A stretch of 64,000 nt of DNA from Pseudomonadota bacterium (lineage in GTDB: Bacteria > Bdellovibrionota > Bacteriovoracia > Bacteriovoracales > Bacteriovoracaceae). Positions 35,095 to 42,460 of the stretch are shown here, in pieces (within the stretch, counting starts at the first letter, position 1; each line of letters opens with the position of its first letter). The notes beneath the pieces are model-generated. The model searched no databases and was not told the DNA's origin. It was given only the letters and a program-made list of their open reading frames with translations. The position numbers and the translations under genes were made by a program. Location of the stretch: the NCBI GenBank assembly GCA_027488375.1, contig JAIYBW010000005.1, forward strand, positions 248,001 through 312,000. Reading direction: 5' to 3'.

Positions 35095-35769
35095 ATGTCA
35101 GATATGGCCTACCAGCGCCTCACAAGTTCAACTAACCCCATGTTTGTTGTGGTGGCCGGAAATATTGGAAGTGGTAAAACAACTCTCACTAAAAAACTTT
35201 CTGAAAAATTAGGCTGGAAGCCTCACTATGAGTCTGTCCAAGATAACCCTTACCTTGCTGATTTTTACAAAGATATGGATCGTTGGTCATTTCCTTTGCA
35301 AGTCTATTTCCTTACTCACAGGTTTAATACTCATAAGTATATTGAAACGGCTCCAGCTTCATCAGTTCAGGACCGCTCAATTTATGAGGATGCAAATATT
35401 TTTGCTCGCGCCCTATTTGAGCAAGGCAAACTGGACGCAAGAGATTATGAAAACTACCGAACTCTTTATGAGTCGATGATTCAATACTTGAATCCGCCAA
35501 CCCTAATGATCTTTTTAAGACGATCAGTTCCGAAACTTATTGAGCGGATTCAACTTCGTGGTAGAGATTATGAGCAGGCCATTCCCGTGGACTATCTCAC
35601 CAGCCTCAATAACTACTATGATGATTGGTACGCTAATTATAATTTAGGGAAGTCCTTAATTGTGGATACCGATGAGTTAGATTTCTTAGATAATGAAGAG
35701 CATTTTGATCGGCTAGTTAAACGTATCTGGGATTCAATTGACCAAAAAGATATGTTTTTTTATTTTTAA
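35095..35769 (+). CDS. Deoxynucleoside kinase (dGK/dAK family)
   Basis: Phosphorylates deoxynucleosides for dNTP salvage, useful to a cell that feeds on DNA breakdown products. P-loop GNIGSGKTTLTKKL is near the N-terminus, then SVQDNPYLADFYKDMDRWSF, the DRSIYEDANIFA motif with the conserved DRS, and FLRRSVPKLIERIQLRGRDYE with the LID-region arginines. The length of 224 residues matches bacterial deoxyguanosine/deoxyadenosine kinases; which base is preferred cannot be told. The ATG at 35095 is chosen over one seven codons upstream because AGGAGA lies five bases before it. Confidence 0.9.
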   Translation: MSDMAYQRLTSSTNPMFVVVAGNIGSGKTTLTKKLSEKLGWKPHYESVQDNPYLADFYKDMDRWSFPLQVYFLTHRFNTHKYIETAPASSVQDRSIYEDANIFARALFEQGKLDARDYENYRTLYESMIQYLNPPTLMIFLRRSVPKLIERIQLRGRDYEQAIPVDYLTSLNNYYDDWYANYNLGKSLIVDTDELDFLDNEEHFDRLVKRIWDSIDQKDMFFYF

Positions 35770-35808
35770 CTAGTTAGCGCAATTTTTTCCACCTCCCAAA
35801 AAATTCCA

Positions 35809-35823
35809 AGTGTATAATACACT
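35809..35823 (+). promoter_or_regulatory. Dyad overlapping a -10 element before the LysM lipoprotein gene
   Basis: AGTGTAT-A-ATACACT is an odd palindrome with 7-bp arms, and a consensus -10 TATAAT sits within it at 35813-35818. No good -35 was found. A repressor binding the dyad would block the promoter; the regulator is unknown. Confidence 0.4.
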
Positions 35824-35853
35824 CTAGATACGTGTCATTATCAGGGAGTGATT

Positions 35854-36519
35854 ATGAAGCTAATACCAATGATGGTTTTTTTGCTCTTGGGCCTTGTCGG
35901 TTGCTCAGGTTCAAAATCAGCACAAGATGTGAGTCAAGAGACTCCACAAGTTGAATTATCCGACGCCGATGAATTTGTAGAAAATCCAAATGAATCACCA
36001 TCGACTGAGCCAACTGAGATGGCTGCCTCAGAAGGAGCTCCGGCCGAAGCACCAGTTATGAGTGATGCTCCAGTGGTTGAAGAAGTAAATAATATTTCAA
36101 ATGAATCAACTCCAGTCATATCTGAAGTGTCTGCTGGTGGTGAAAAAACTTACCAGGTTCAAAAAAATGAAACACTCATGATGGTAGCTTTTAAACTTTA
36201 TGGGGATTACTCAAAGTGGAAAGAGCTCGCTAGTCAAAATAGTAATGTGCTGAATGGGTCAACGACTGTGAGAGCAGGTACGACTCTAAAATATACAGCG
36301 CCTGCACAAGATTTTGTTTGGAATCCAGAAGGATTACCATATCTGATCAGAACTGGTGATACATTAGGTACGATTTCGACTTCAGTTTATCAAACATCTA
36401 AAAAATGGAAGATTATCTGGAATAATAACAAACCACTTATTCGTGATCCAAATAAGATCTTTGCTGGATTTACCCTCTATTATTTAGAAAATGGTCGTGA
36501 CGTCGCTTCTGAAATATAA
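35854..36519 (+). CDS. Lipoprotein with two LysM-like domains
   Basis: A 221-residue lipoprotein. The signal peptide ends in the lipobox LVGC, followed by Ser-Gly, so outer-membrane sorting is likely. Residues about 20-90 are a Glu/Pro/Ala/Ser-rich flexible linker. Two LysM-like peptidoglycan-binding modules follow: YQVQKNETLMMVAFKLYGDYSKW and PYLIRTGDTLGTISTSVYQT. This layout would tether the outer membrane to the wall or position a partner there. The ATG at 35854 is preferred to a GTG two codons earlier because AGGGAG lies before it. The gene ends in a hairpin terminator that overlaps the next gene's start. Confidence 0.85.
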   Translation: MKLIPMMVFLLLGLVGCSGSKSAQDVSQETPQVELSDADEFVENPNESPSTEPTEMAASEGAPAEAPVMSDAPVVEEVNNISNESTPVISEVSAGGEKTYQVQKNETLMMVAFKLYGDYSKWKELASQNSNVLNGSTTVRAGTTLKYTAPAQDFVWNPEGLPYLIRTGDTLGTISTSVYQTSKKWKIIWNNNKPLIRDPNKIFAGFTLYYLENGRDVASEI

Positions 36520-36541
36520 AATTTTTAATCATACCCCTTTG

Positions 36542-36575
36542 AAACCCTCGCTTATGGCGGGGGTTTTATATTTTG
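36542..36575 (+). terminator. Terminator hairpin with the next gene's ATG in its loop
   Basis: AAACCCTCGC pairs with GCGGGGGTTT over ten bases (one T-G wobble) around the loop TTATG, followed by TTTATATTTT. It fits an intrinsic terminator for the LysM lipoprotein gene, 23 bases after its stop. The ATG spanning the loop and stem base (36554-36556) is the best start for the next gene. Confidence 0.7.
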
Positions 36576-37336
36576 GATTAGTCCTTGTTTATTCTTCGTG
36601 CTCAAGTTTTACGATACCCTTTACGGGACAATCAAAAAAATCCCTAGATAATGGTTATCGCTCAATGAGTCCCGATGATTTTCAAGACCAATTCTATGCC
36701 CTCAAGGAAGTTTTGCTTCAAAACTCAGACGTTAAAGTTTTAAGACTCGAAAAAGCGAACACAACTTATCTTGAAAAGCTTATTGCAGACATTATTAATA
36801 ATAATGAGATATTTTTTAAAAAATTAAAGAATGGGAAAATAACAGTATTAAATACCGAAACACCTATTCATTTTTCACTTCCGAGAGGAGAGGTATTTCT
36901 TTCTCGGGGATTGATCACAAAATATTTAAAAAATGAAAGTATGCTTGCGAGTGTGATAAGTTTTGAGTTGGTAAAAAGCGAGAGAATACTTTATCCAAAG
37001 CAAACAATCATACCGACTGGTCACATGACGATAGAAAGGATTATGAGTCTTAATAGGTTAGGACTGGCCGAAAAGATGGAGGTTCATAAATGGGCCCATC
37101 ATATCTCAATGAGAAGTGGCTTTAGTGGAGAATACTATCTTTCTTGGTTACAAGTCCAGAATAGAAATACGGCAGATTTTCTATTTCAAGTGGCCGATCC
37201 TAATCAATTAACGAGAGAAGAATCACTTTTTAAAAGCTTTATTATTAAGAATGGCACTGAAGAACAAGTGATCTCGAGAAAAACATCTACAAAAAACTTT
37301 TATTCATTAATAAATCGGTTAAGGGAAAATATATGA
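36554..37336 (+). CDS. Exported M48-like pseudopeptidase
   Basis: A 260-residue protein with a hydrophobic N-terminus (GVLYFGLVLVYSSCSS), a signal peptide or weak lipoprotein signal. The region ISLPRGEVFLSRGLITKYLKNESMLASVISFE (seen in parts) aligns by eye with the stretch before the zinc site of M48 peptidases (P-x-G-x-IF-V-x-x-GL ... AxVLGHExxH). Here HExxH is replaced by F137-E-L-V-K141, so both zinc histidines are missing. It is most likely a non-catalytic M48 relative. The start codon lies in the terminator hairpin. It overlaps the following kinase gene by four bases. Confidence 0.6.
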   Translation: MAGVLYFGLVLVYSSCSSFTIPFTGQSKKSLDNGYRSMSPDDFQDQFYALKEVLLQNSDVKVLRLEKANTTYLEKLIADIINNNEIFFKKLKNGKITVLNTETPIHFSLPRGEVFLSRGLITKYLKNESMLASVISFELVKSERILYPKQTIIPTGHMTIERIMSLNRLGLAEKMEVHKWAHHISMRSGFSGEYYLSWLQVQNRNTADFLFQVADPNQLTREESLFKSFIIKNGTEEQVISRKTSTKNFYSLINRLRENI

Positions 37337-38364
37337 AGCCAGAGCAGTCTGAGCGTTTTTACATTGAAGAGCTTTTTAATAAAACACAGGATAAGAATAT
37401 TCTTGCCACAGAAAAGCTTGAAGAGGTGGATAAATTAACTGGTGATGCCTCTACTCGGCGATACTATCGTATTTTTACCGATAAAAAAAGTTACGTGGTT
37501 TGCCTTGATAATCCTTTTAACGAAGACGTGGATAAGCATCCTTTTCTTGGTGTTCAGCAATTTTTGGAGAAAAATAATATCCGAGTGCCATCCATTTTGG
37601 ATCATAATTTATCTCGTGGTTATCTGCTAGAAGAGGATCTAGGAAATGAAACACTCCTGCAGTACCTCTCAGGATTGAAAACAAAAGAAGAAGAGTTTCA
37701 AGTTTATAAAGTTGTGATCGACCAGCTTTTAGAGCTTCACCGTATATCGCCTCAAAATGTTCACAACTCTCACCTTTTTCAATTAAAGTTTGACCATACT
37801 AAATTCATGGATGAAACAAGGTTTACTTTTAAATACTTTTTTAATTTTTTTAATAAATGTCAGGATGAGGTTTTAATTAAAAATTTAGAAGATCTCTTTG
37901 ACCCTATTATGCAAAGACTTGCCTCACAAAAAATGGTGATCACGCATCGTGATTTTCACTCACGAAATGTCATGGTCAAAGATGGACAGTTCATTTTTAT
38001 TGATTTTCAGGATGCCCGCTGGGGTGTTCCTCAATATGACCTCGTTTCTCTTCTAGAAGATTGTTATTACGATATTCATGAAGAAAATAGGCAAAGATTG
38101 AAGCGTTACTATTTTGAAAACCTAGATCCCGCGATTCATGGACAAAAAAATTATGAGCAATTTGAAGCTCTCTATGATGACATGACAATTCAAAGAGTTT
38201 TCAAAGCCGTCGGAAGTTTTTGTTATATTTATAATTGGCGAAAAGATGATCGTTATTTGAAATATATTGGGTTTGCCATGGAAAAAATCCGCCGAGTGAT
38301 GATGGATAAACCTGTATATGCAGAACTCAAAATTAAGCTTTTTCAAAATTACTATGCAAATTGA
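37333..38364 (+). CDS. amgK: Sugar kinase of the AmgK/aminoglycoside phosphotransferase family
   Basis: Predicted anomeric kinase that phosphorylates N-acetylmuramate (and GlcNAc) at C1 in the cell-wall recycling route that bypasses MurQ. The 343-residue protein has the APH fold: KLTGDASTRRYYRIF near the N-terminus, the Brenner motif THRDFHSRNVMV with the catalytic aspartate, and FIDFQDARWGVPQYDLVSLLED with the metal-binding aspartate. The assignment rests on these motifs plus the next gene, a MurU-like nucleotidyltransferase, with which AmgK is paired in Pseudomonas. It starts four bases inside the upstream gene. Confidence 0.8.
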   Translation: MKPEQSERFYIEELFNKTQDKNILATEKLEEVDKLTGDASTRRYYRIFTDKKSYVVCLDNPFNEDVDKHPFLGVQQFLEKNNIRVPSILDHNLSRGYLLEEDLGNETLLQYLSGLKTKEEEFQVYKVVIDQLLELHRISPQNVHNSHLFQLKFDHTKFMDETRFTFKYFFNFFNKCQDEVLIKNLEDLFDPIMQRLASQKMVITHRDFHSRNVMVKDGQFIFIDFQDARWGVPQYDLVSLLEDCYYDIHEENRQRLKRYYFENLDPAIHGQKNYEQFEALYDDMTIQRVFKAVGSFCYIYNWRKDDRYLKYIGFAMEKIRRVMMDKPVYAELKIKLFQNYYAN

Positions 38365-39313
38365 TCATTGTTTAATTCTGGCCGCTGGATTTGGCACCAG
38401 AATGGGGGTCATTGGGCAGCAGTTGCCAAAAGTTTTATGGCCTGTTTTTGAAAAAAGTCTGCTGGAGCTCCAAGTTGCTTACGCCCGTTCATTGGGAGTA
38501 AAAAAAATCTACATCAATCTTCATTACATGGGCGAAGTCATTGAGGAATATTGCAAAAATAAAACTGCTTTCGAGGACGTAATATTTCTTTGGGAAAAAC
38601 CTGAGATTTTAGATATTGGTGGAGCAATCCATCAGCTCGCCTCGAGACCTGATGTTAAGTATAAAGGAAAACTTTTAGTCCTTAACGCTGACCAATTCTT
38701 TTATCTTTCAAAAGATCAAATATTTAAACTTATTCAAAATTATCAGAATCCTAAATGTCTTCTTTTTAATTATTGGGTTAATAGTGACCATGGTTACAAT
38801 GCCATCGAAGTTGATGAAAAAAGACACATGAAATCAATTATTAAAAATAAAGATATACCCAAAGGGACTCGTATAGAGACCTACACGGGAATTTCCTATA
38901 TTGATCTGAATCAATTAGTGCCCGTTCCTGGAGTAAGCTCTTTTTTTGAAAGTGTTTGCCTCTATAAGAAAGATTCGATACCAACTGTTCTCTTAGAAAA
39001 TGTGGATTATTGGGATTTTGGAACGCTTCAGAGATATTGGGATACATGTTTCAGTATTCTAAAAACCTACCGTGATTTTTCTAATCATCCTTTTTTGCGT
39101 TTTTTGGTTTCTAATTATTCGCTTAAGACATGGAAAATTGACTTGAATAAATTGTCCTATCATTCCGCCACGCCTTCGGTCATTAATTTAGGCTCAGAAA
39201 AATTAGTGGATGATCTCAATGAATGTATCGTTCTGAATGATTTAACTGAGAAAATTCATAAACGTGCTGGAAAATCAGTATGGTGGAGAGGTATTTGTGA
39301 AGATCTTAAGTGA
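38354..39313 (+). CDS. murU: Nucleotidyltransferase, MurU-like
   Basis: Predicted to convert N-acetylmuramate 1-phosphate and UTP to UDP-MurNAc, the second step after AmgK. LILAAGFGTRMG, LPKVLWPVFEKSLLELQ, and LVLNADQFF with the metal-binding Asp are the expected sugar-nucleotidyltransferase motifs. Its 319 residues exceed the usual MurU length (about 225), with an extra C-terminal part of unknown role, so other sugar 1-phosphates remain possible. The ATG at 38354 overlaps the kinase stop by 11 bases. The 3' end overlaps a small ferredoxin gene on the other strand by eight bases. Confidence 0.72.
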   Translation: MQIDHCLILAAGFGTRMGVIGQQLPKVLWPVFEKSLLELQVAYARSLGVKKIYINLHYMGEVIEEYCKNKTAFEDVIFLWEKPEILDIGGAIHQLASRPDVKYKGKLLVLNADQFFYLSKDQIFKLIQNYQNPKCLLFNYWVNSDHGYNAIEVDEKRHMKSIIKNKDIPKGTRIETYTGISYIDLNQLVPVPGVSSFFESVCLYKKDSIPTVLLENVDYWDFGTLQRYWDTCFSILKTYRDFSNHPFLRFLVSNYSLKTWKIDLNKLSYHSATPSVINLGSEKLVDDLNECIVLNDLTEKIHKRAGKSVWWRGICEDLK

Positions 39314-39500
39314 CAGCTACTTCTTTAATACAATCAACGGGACAGATTTCAATACAAAGACCACAATTGGTGCAACTCCAATGATCGATGAAATACTCTT
39401 TACCATCCGTGATAACAGCATGCTCAGGGCAGATAAGTCTACAGCTATCGCAGCTGATACAAAGAGAAGATATTTCAAGTTGGATGTTTCCCATAAACAT
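39306..39500 (-). CDS. Small 2[4Fe-4S] ferredoxin-like protein
   Basis: A 64-residue protein (from the ATG at 39500; another at 39494 is possible) carrying CISCDSCRLICP and CTNCGLCIEICP, two cysteine sets for [4Fe-4S] clusters, as in bacterial-type ferredoxins of the YfhL kind. It is an electron carrier with unknown partners. It is squeezed between murU, whose end it overlaps, and the divergent PilZ membrane gene 19 bases away. A longer reading to 39539 would overlap that gene's start and is less likely. Confidence 0.8.
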   Translation of the reverse strand: MFMGNIQLEISSLCISCDSCRLICPEHAVITDGKEYFIDHWSCTNCGLCIEICPVDCIKEVAVT

Positions 39501-39519
39501 ATTATAGGCAATAACTAAA

Positions 39520-40251
39520 ATGGAACAATTAAAAGTCATTAAGAAAGATGTTCTTGTCCTTAATATTATAATCTACCTTCTCCTCTCCTTTGCCTTTCTT
39601 TATCTGCAGTATGCCTATCGTTATCACATTTCTCCTTTCTCGGTGGTCTATCTCAAAAAGAGTTTTGAATTATTTTGGTATGTTATTTTACCCCTGATTA
39701 TTTCTGGGTGGATGATTTGGAAGTTAAATGAGAAGGCAGTCTATTTTTTTAATTTTTGTATTTTTCTTGTGAGCTTCAAGGTTATTGAGGGCGTTTTTAT
39801 AGAATTTAATAAAATTATTGTGATAGCTCTCTTCTTTTATTTAGTTATTTCATACTTTCTTTATCAGTTATTAAAAGAGTATCGGGGCCTTGCTAGTTTA
39901 AATGCTGGCTATTCCCAAGATGATTTGTTTGATCCCATTTTGAAACAAATTCCCTGTTCTTATAGAACAGATCAAGCCGAAGTTTCTGGTTTTTTAACCA
40001 ATTGGGATGAGGAAGGGTGTTTTATTTACATAAACTCACCTTTAGCTGTCATTCCCAAAGAGGGCAAAATATTGGTCCAATTTAAGGGGAGAGATTTCAC
40101 TCAAGATGGGGAAGTTGTTGCTCACTCTAGGGATTTGCAAGGTCTTGGCATAAAATTTAGCAAGAGCTCGAAATCTCTTAATTCGTTTAATTGGACAGAA
40201 TTTAATGAGCTTGTGGATGAACTGGGATTTAAACCGGAAAGATTGAAATGA
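39520..40251 (+). CDS. Membrane protein with C-terminal PilZ-like domain
   Basis: A 243-residue inner-membrane protein. About four helices occupy residues 10-120 (VLNIIIYLLLSFAFLYL, YVILPLIISGWMIW, VYFFNFCIFLVSF, IIVIALFFYLVISYFL). The cytoplasmic remainder has the order of a PilZ domain (GFLTNWDEEGCFIYINSPL, GKILVQFKGRDFTQDGEVV, GLGIKF). The usual c-di-GMP residues (RxxxR and D/NxSxxG) are only partly recognisable, so nucleotide binding is uncertain. It overlaps the downstream lipoprotein gene by four bases. Confidence 0.65.
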   Translation: MEQLKVIKKDVLVLNIIIYLLLSFAFLYLQYAYRYHISPFSVVYLKKSFELFWYVILPLIISGWMIWKLNEKAVYFFNFCIFLVSFKVIEGVFIEFNKIIVIALFFYLVISYFLYQLLKEYRGLASLNAGYSQDDLFDPILKQIPCSYRTDQAEVSGFLTNWDEEGCFIYINSPLAVIPKEGKILVQFKGRDFTQDGEVVAHSRDLQGLGIKFSKSSKSLNSFNWTEFNELVDELGFKPERLK

Positions 40252-40688
40252 AATTTTTAAAACTATTTCTTTTTTTGAGTCTTGCAGCTTGCTTAAATAA
40301 GGACATGGGGCCTGAAGCTGCCTTGAGAGATTTTGTTGAATCTCGTCTAGGCGCCATTGTTTCACGAGATTTCCTTCTCGAGAGATTAACAGGGAAGATG
40401 TACCAAAGTGTTCAGAACATGTCAGATGAGGACTTTCAAAAATTTTCAGATCTTAAGAATGTAAAGTCAGATAGTTTTAAGATTCATTCGAAATCCTGCC
40501 AAGAAAAAAAGTGCTTTATCACTTACTCAATTGGTTACATGACAAAAGATGGTGAGAAGACCAACTATCAATCAGAAGTTAAAAAAATTGCTGAGATCGT
40601 TCAAGTTGATAATAAATGGCTTATAGCTGATGTCAGCAATATTAAAACTTATCATGAAAGCATGGAGCCCATAAATCCTTTAGAGTAA
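40248..40688 (+). CDS. Small lipoprotein of unknown function
   Basis: A 146-residue protein with a type II signal: FLKLFLFLSLAAC, then LNKD. Aspartate is at +4 rather than +2, so the E. coli inner-membrane retention signal is absent. The mature part has two close cysteines in SCQEKKCF and a mixed alpha/beta pattern (ITYSIGYMTKDGEKTNYQSEVKKIAEI) resembling the small cystatin/NTF2-like folds of many uncharacterised lipoproteins. It overlaps the PilZ protein gene by four bases and is probably co-transcribed with it and the next small gene. Confidence 0.65.
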   Translation: MKFLKLFLFLSLAACLNKDMGPEAALRDFVESRLGAIVSRDFLLERLTGKMYQSVQNMSDEDFQKFSDLKNVKSDSFKIHSKSCQEKKCFITYSIGYMTKDGEKTNYQSEVKKIAEIVQVDNKWLIADVSNIKTYHESMEPINPLE

Positions 40689-40712
40689 GATCAAAGGTTA
40701 TTGGAGATTATT

Positions 40713-41135
40713 ATGTCATCTAAGGACTTCGTAACTTTTTTAGTTGATGAAACTTTTAAGCTTCAGAAGGGTGGAGAAGTAGAACTCTCTCGTCTGGAGT
40801 TAAAATTAAAAGATTATGATCTCTCCTTCCTTAAAGGTGAATTTATACCTCAGACTCAAATATTGAGATTTAAGACACCTTTTGGTCCCTTAGATGTGCC
40901 TGTTAACTGGTCAATTTTTTCAATTGAAAATTCAATGGCGCAATACACGCTTCTTGATGAAAAAAATGATGTTGATAGTTTTTTTCAAATACTCAAAATG
41001 GCCTGGAAACAGCCCATTGAAAAACTTTTAATTACTCATGATGATGGTTTTTGTTACATCGTAGGCTTAAAAAAATCAGAGCTTACTCATCTTCACGATC
41101 TTGTTAATCCCCAAGAATGGCTTAAAGTCGCATAA
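40713..41135 (+). CDS. Conserved-looking soluble protein of unknown function
   Basis: I do not recognise this 140-residue protein. It has no signal peptide, cysteine motif or membrane segment. The sequence is mixed alpha/beta, with KLKDYDLSFLKGEFIPQTQILRF and KPIEKLLITHDDGFCYIVG-like strands, acidic overall. The ATG at 40713 follows GGAG with seven bases between. It comes 24 bases after the lipoprotein gene and ends at a strong terminator, so it closes the unit that began with the PilZ protein. Confidence 0.6.
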   Translation: MSSKDFVTFLVDETFKLQKGGEVELSRLELKLKDYDLSFLKGEFIPQTQILRFKTPFGPLDVPVNWSIFSIENSMAQYTLLDEKNDVDSFFQILKMAWKQPIEKLLITHDDGFCYIVGLKKSELTHLHDLVNPQEWLKVA

Positions 41136-41164
41136 AAAAAGCCTCCGTAAGGAGGCTTTTTTAT
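41134..41164. terminator. Bidirectional terminator
   Basis: Stem GCCTCC/GGAGGC with a GTAA loop, flanked by seven A residues before and a T tract after. It serves the convergent unknown gene and the endonuclease IV-like gene. Confidence 0.9.
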
Positions 41165-41182
41165 TTTAGATTTTTTAGATGA

Positions 41183-42019
41183 TTAAAGTGCAGCGTAGTA
41201 CTGCTTAAGCATTGAAGCATCAACTTCAAGGTTTGGAGAGTTACAGACAACGTATCCTCTACAATCCATATCTTTAAGGGCCTTCATTAAGTCTTTCCAG
41301 TTAAACTTAGACTTCTCAAGATTAAGATGTTTTAAGTCACCTTTCGAGTTTGAGCTAATACCAGAGATATGGATATGCATTTCTTTTAGAGCATTGGCAC
41401 CAAGTTCTGACTTAAGTGTTTCCAAAGTTTCGCAGAAGCCTTTGTAGTCATTTACTGAACCAGTACGAGCATAAAGATGAGAGAAATCCATACATGGTTT
41501 ACAGCTGTTAACAGACTTAGAAAGACTGATTAACTCTTCGAGTGAGCCGAATTGAGACGTCTTACCAGTTAATTCTGGTCTTAATTCAATTTCAATATCT
41601 AGTCTTGAAAGTCTTTCTTCGATGACGTTTAGTGACTTCTCAACGAGATCAAAAACATCATAAGGAGAGTCTTTCATATAGAAAGCTGCGTGGAAAGTCA
41701 TAGATTCAGCTCCACAGAGATCTGAAATCTTGGCCGTCTGAATAATTCTTTCAACAGAAGAATCAATCTTATCCTGCTCGCGGGCATTCAAATTGATATA
41801 GTAAGGACCATGGGAAGTAAGAGGAACACCAAGTTCATAAGAAGCTTTTCTTAATGCAGAAGAAACTTCTTCTTTCATCCTTACACCATGAGCAAACTCA
41901 AGTTGCATACAATCAAGACCAAGCTCGCTGATGCGTTTAACGCCTTCAACAGGATTGTTCTTTTTTACCGTGCTGTTTGGAACGCCTGCAGTACCAAATA
42001 ATAAGCGGTCAAAAGCCAT
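41183..42019 (-). CDS. Endonuclease IV-like TIM-barrel protein
   Basis: A 278-residue member of the AP endonuclease family 2 / xylose-isomerase-like TIM barrels. TSHGPYYINLNARE, SMTFHAAFYM, ELRPELTGKTSQFGSLEEL, PCMDFSHLYARTGS and MHIHISGI correspond in order to the metal-binding strands of deoxyribonuclease IV, which cuts DNA at abasic sites. Several strand-end residues match the archaeal and thermophile-type Nfo group better than the E. coli type. A sugar isomerase function cannot be excluded. It follows the small BFD-like gene on the same strand by 23 bases. Confidence 0.75.
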   Translation of the reverse strand: MAFDRLLFGTAGVPNSTVKKNNPVEGVKRISELGLDCMQLEFAHGVRMKEEVSSALRKASYELGVPLTSHGPYYINLNAREQDKIDSSVERIIQTAKISDLCGAESMTFHAAFYMKDSPYDVFDLVEKSLNVIEERLSRLDIEIELRPELTGKTSQFGSLEELISLSKSVNSCKPCMDFSHLYARTGSVNDYKGFCETLETLKSELGANALKEMHIHISGISSNSKGDLKHLNLEKSKFNWKDLMKALKDMDCRGYVVCNSPNLEVDASMLKQYYAAL

Positions 42020-42042
42020 GCAATACTCCTCAGAGAATTAGA

Positions 42043-42279
42043 CTAAAAAATATTATTTATCCAAGTATCAGTTCTTTTTAAGCAAGATTGGCAGCCCGTT
42101 CCTAGTCCAAATTGGGACTCTAGTTTGGGCACATCTACAATCTTTTCGTTTCCACATGTTGATTTGATATCAGCAACACTTACGCAGAAACATTCACAAA
42201 TCAAAACCTCATCCTGAAGGCGGTCTTCCGGTATTAAATCCTTAAGCCGGTCAATTTGACTCAGAAATTCCTTGTCCAT
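42043..42279 (-). CDS. BFD-like [2Fe-2S] protein
   Basis: A 78-residue protein with CECFC (C28, C30, C32) followed by GLGTGCQSC (C63, C66). This C-x-C plus C-x2-C spacing of about 32 residues is that of the BFD-like [2Fe-2S] domain found in bacterioferritin-associated ferredoxin and as a module in reductases. An N-terminal helix of about 25 residues precedes it. It probably forms a unit with the downstream endonuclease IV-like gene. The role could be iron release or electron transfer; no bacterioferritin gene is nearby. Confidence 0.75.
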   Translation of the reverse strand: MDKEFLSQIDRLKDLIPEDRLQDEVLICECFCVSVADIKSTCGNEKIVDVPKLESQFGLGTGCQSCLKRTDTWINNIF

Positions 42280-42460
42280 TTCCTTCCCTGCTTCATTGCA
42301 AAAAAAGTCAAAGTGTCTTTTTAAAAAAGAGTCTGCTGGTTTATATCCTTGGACCTAATTTATGTCCATGGGAAAGGACTTAGAGTGTAATAAAGTAATG
42401 CAAATAGGATTTGTGAAGTGATAAACTAGCTGTAACTCCCTTAATTTTGAAGGCTGTTTC

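Noticed and set aside
42280..42460. Gap of 181 bases between divergent BFD-like and M48-like genes
   Set aside because: Contains only a five-base inverted repeat (TGGAC/GTCCA); no convincing promoter, RNA gene or small frame.
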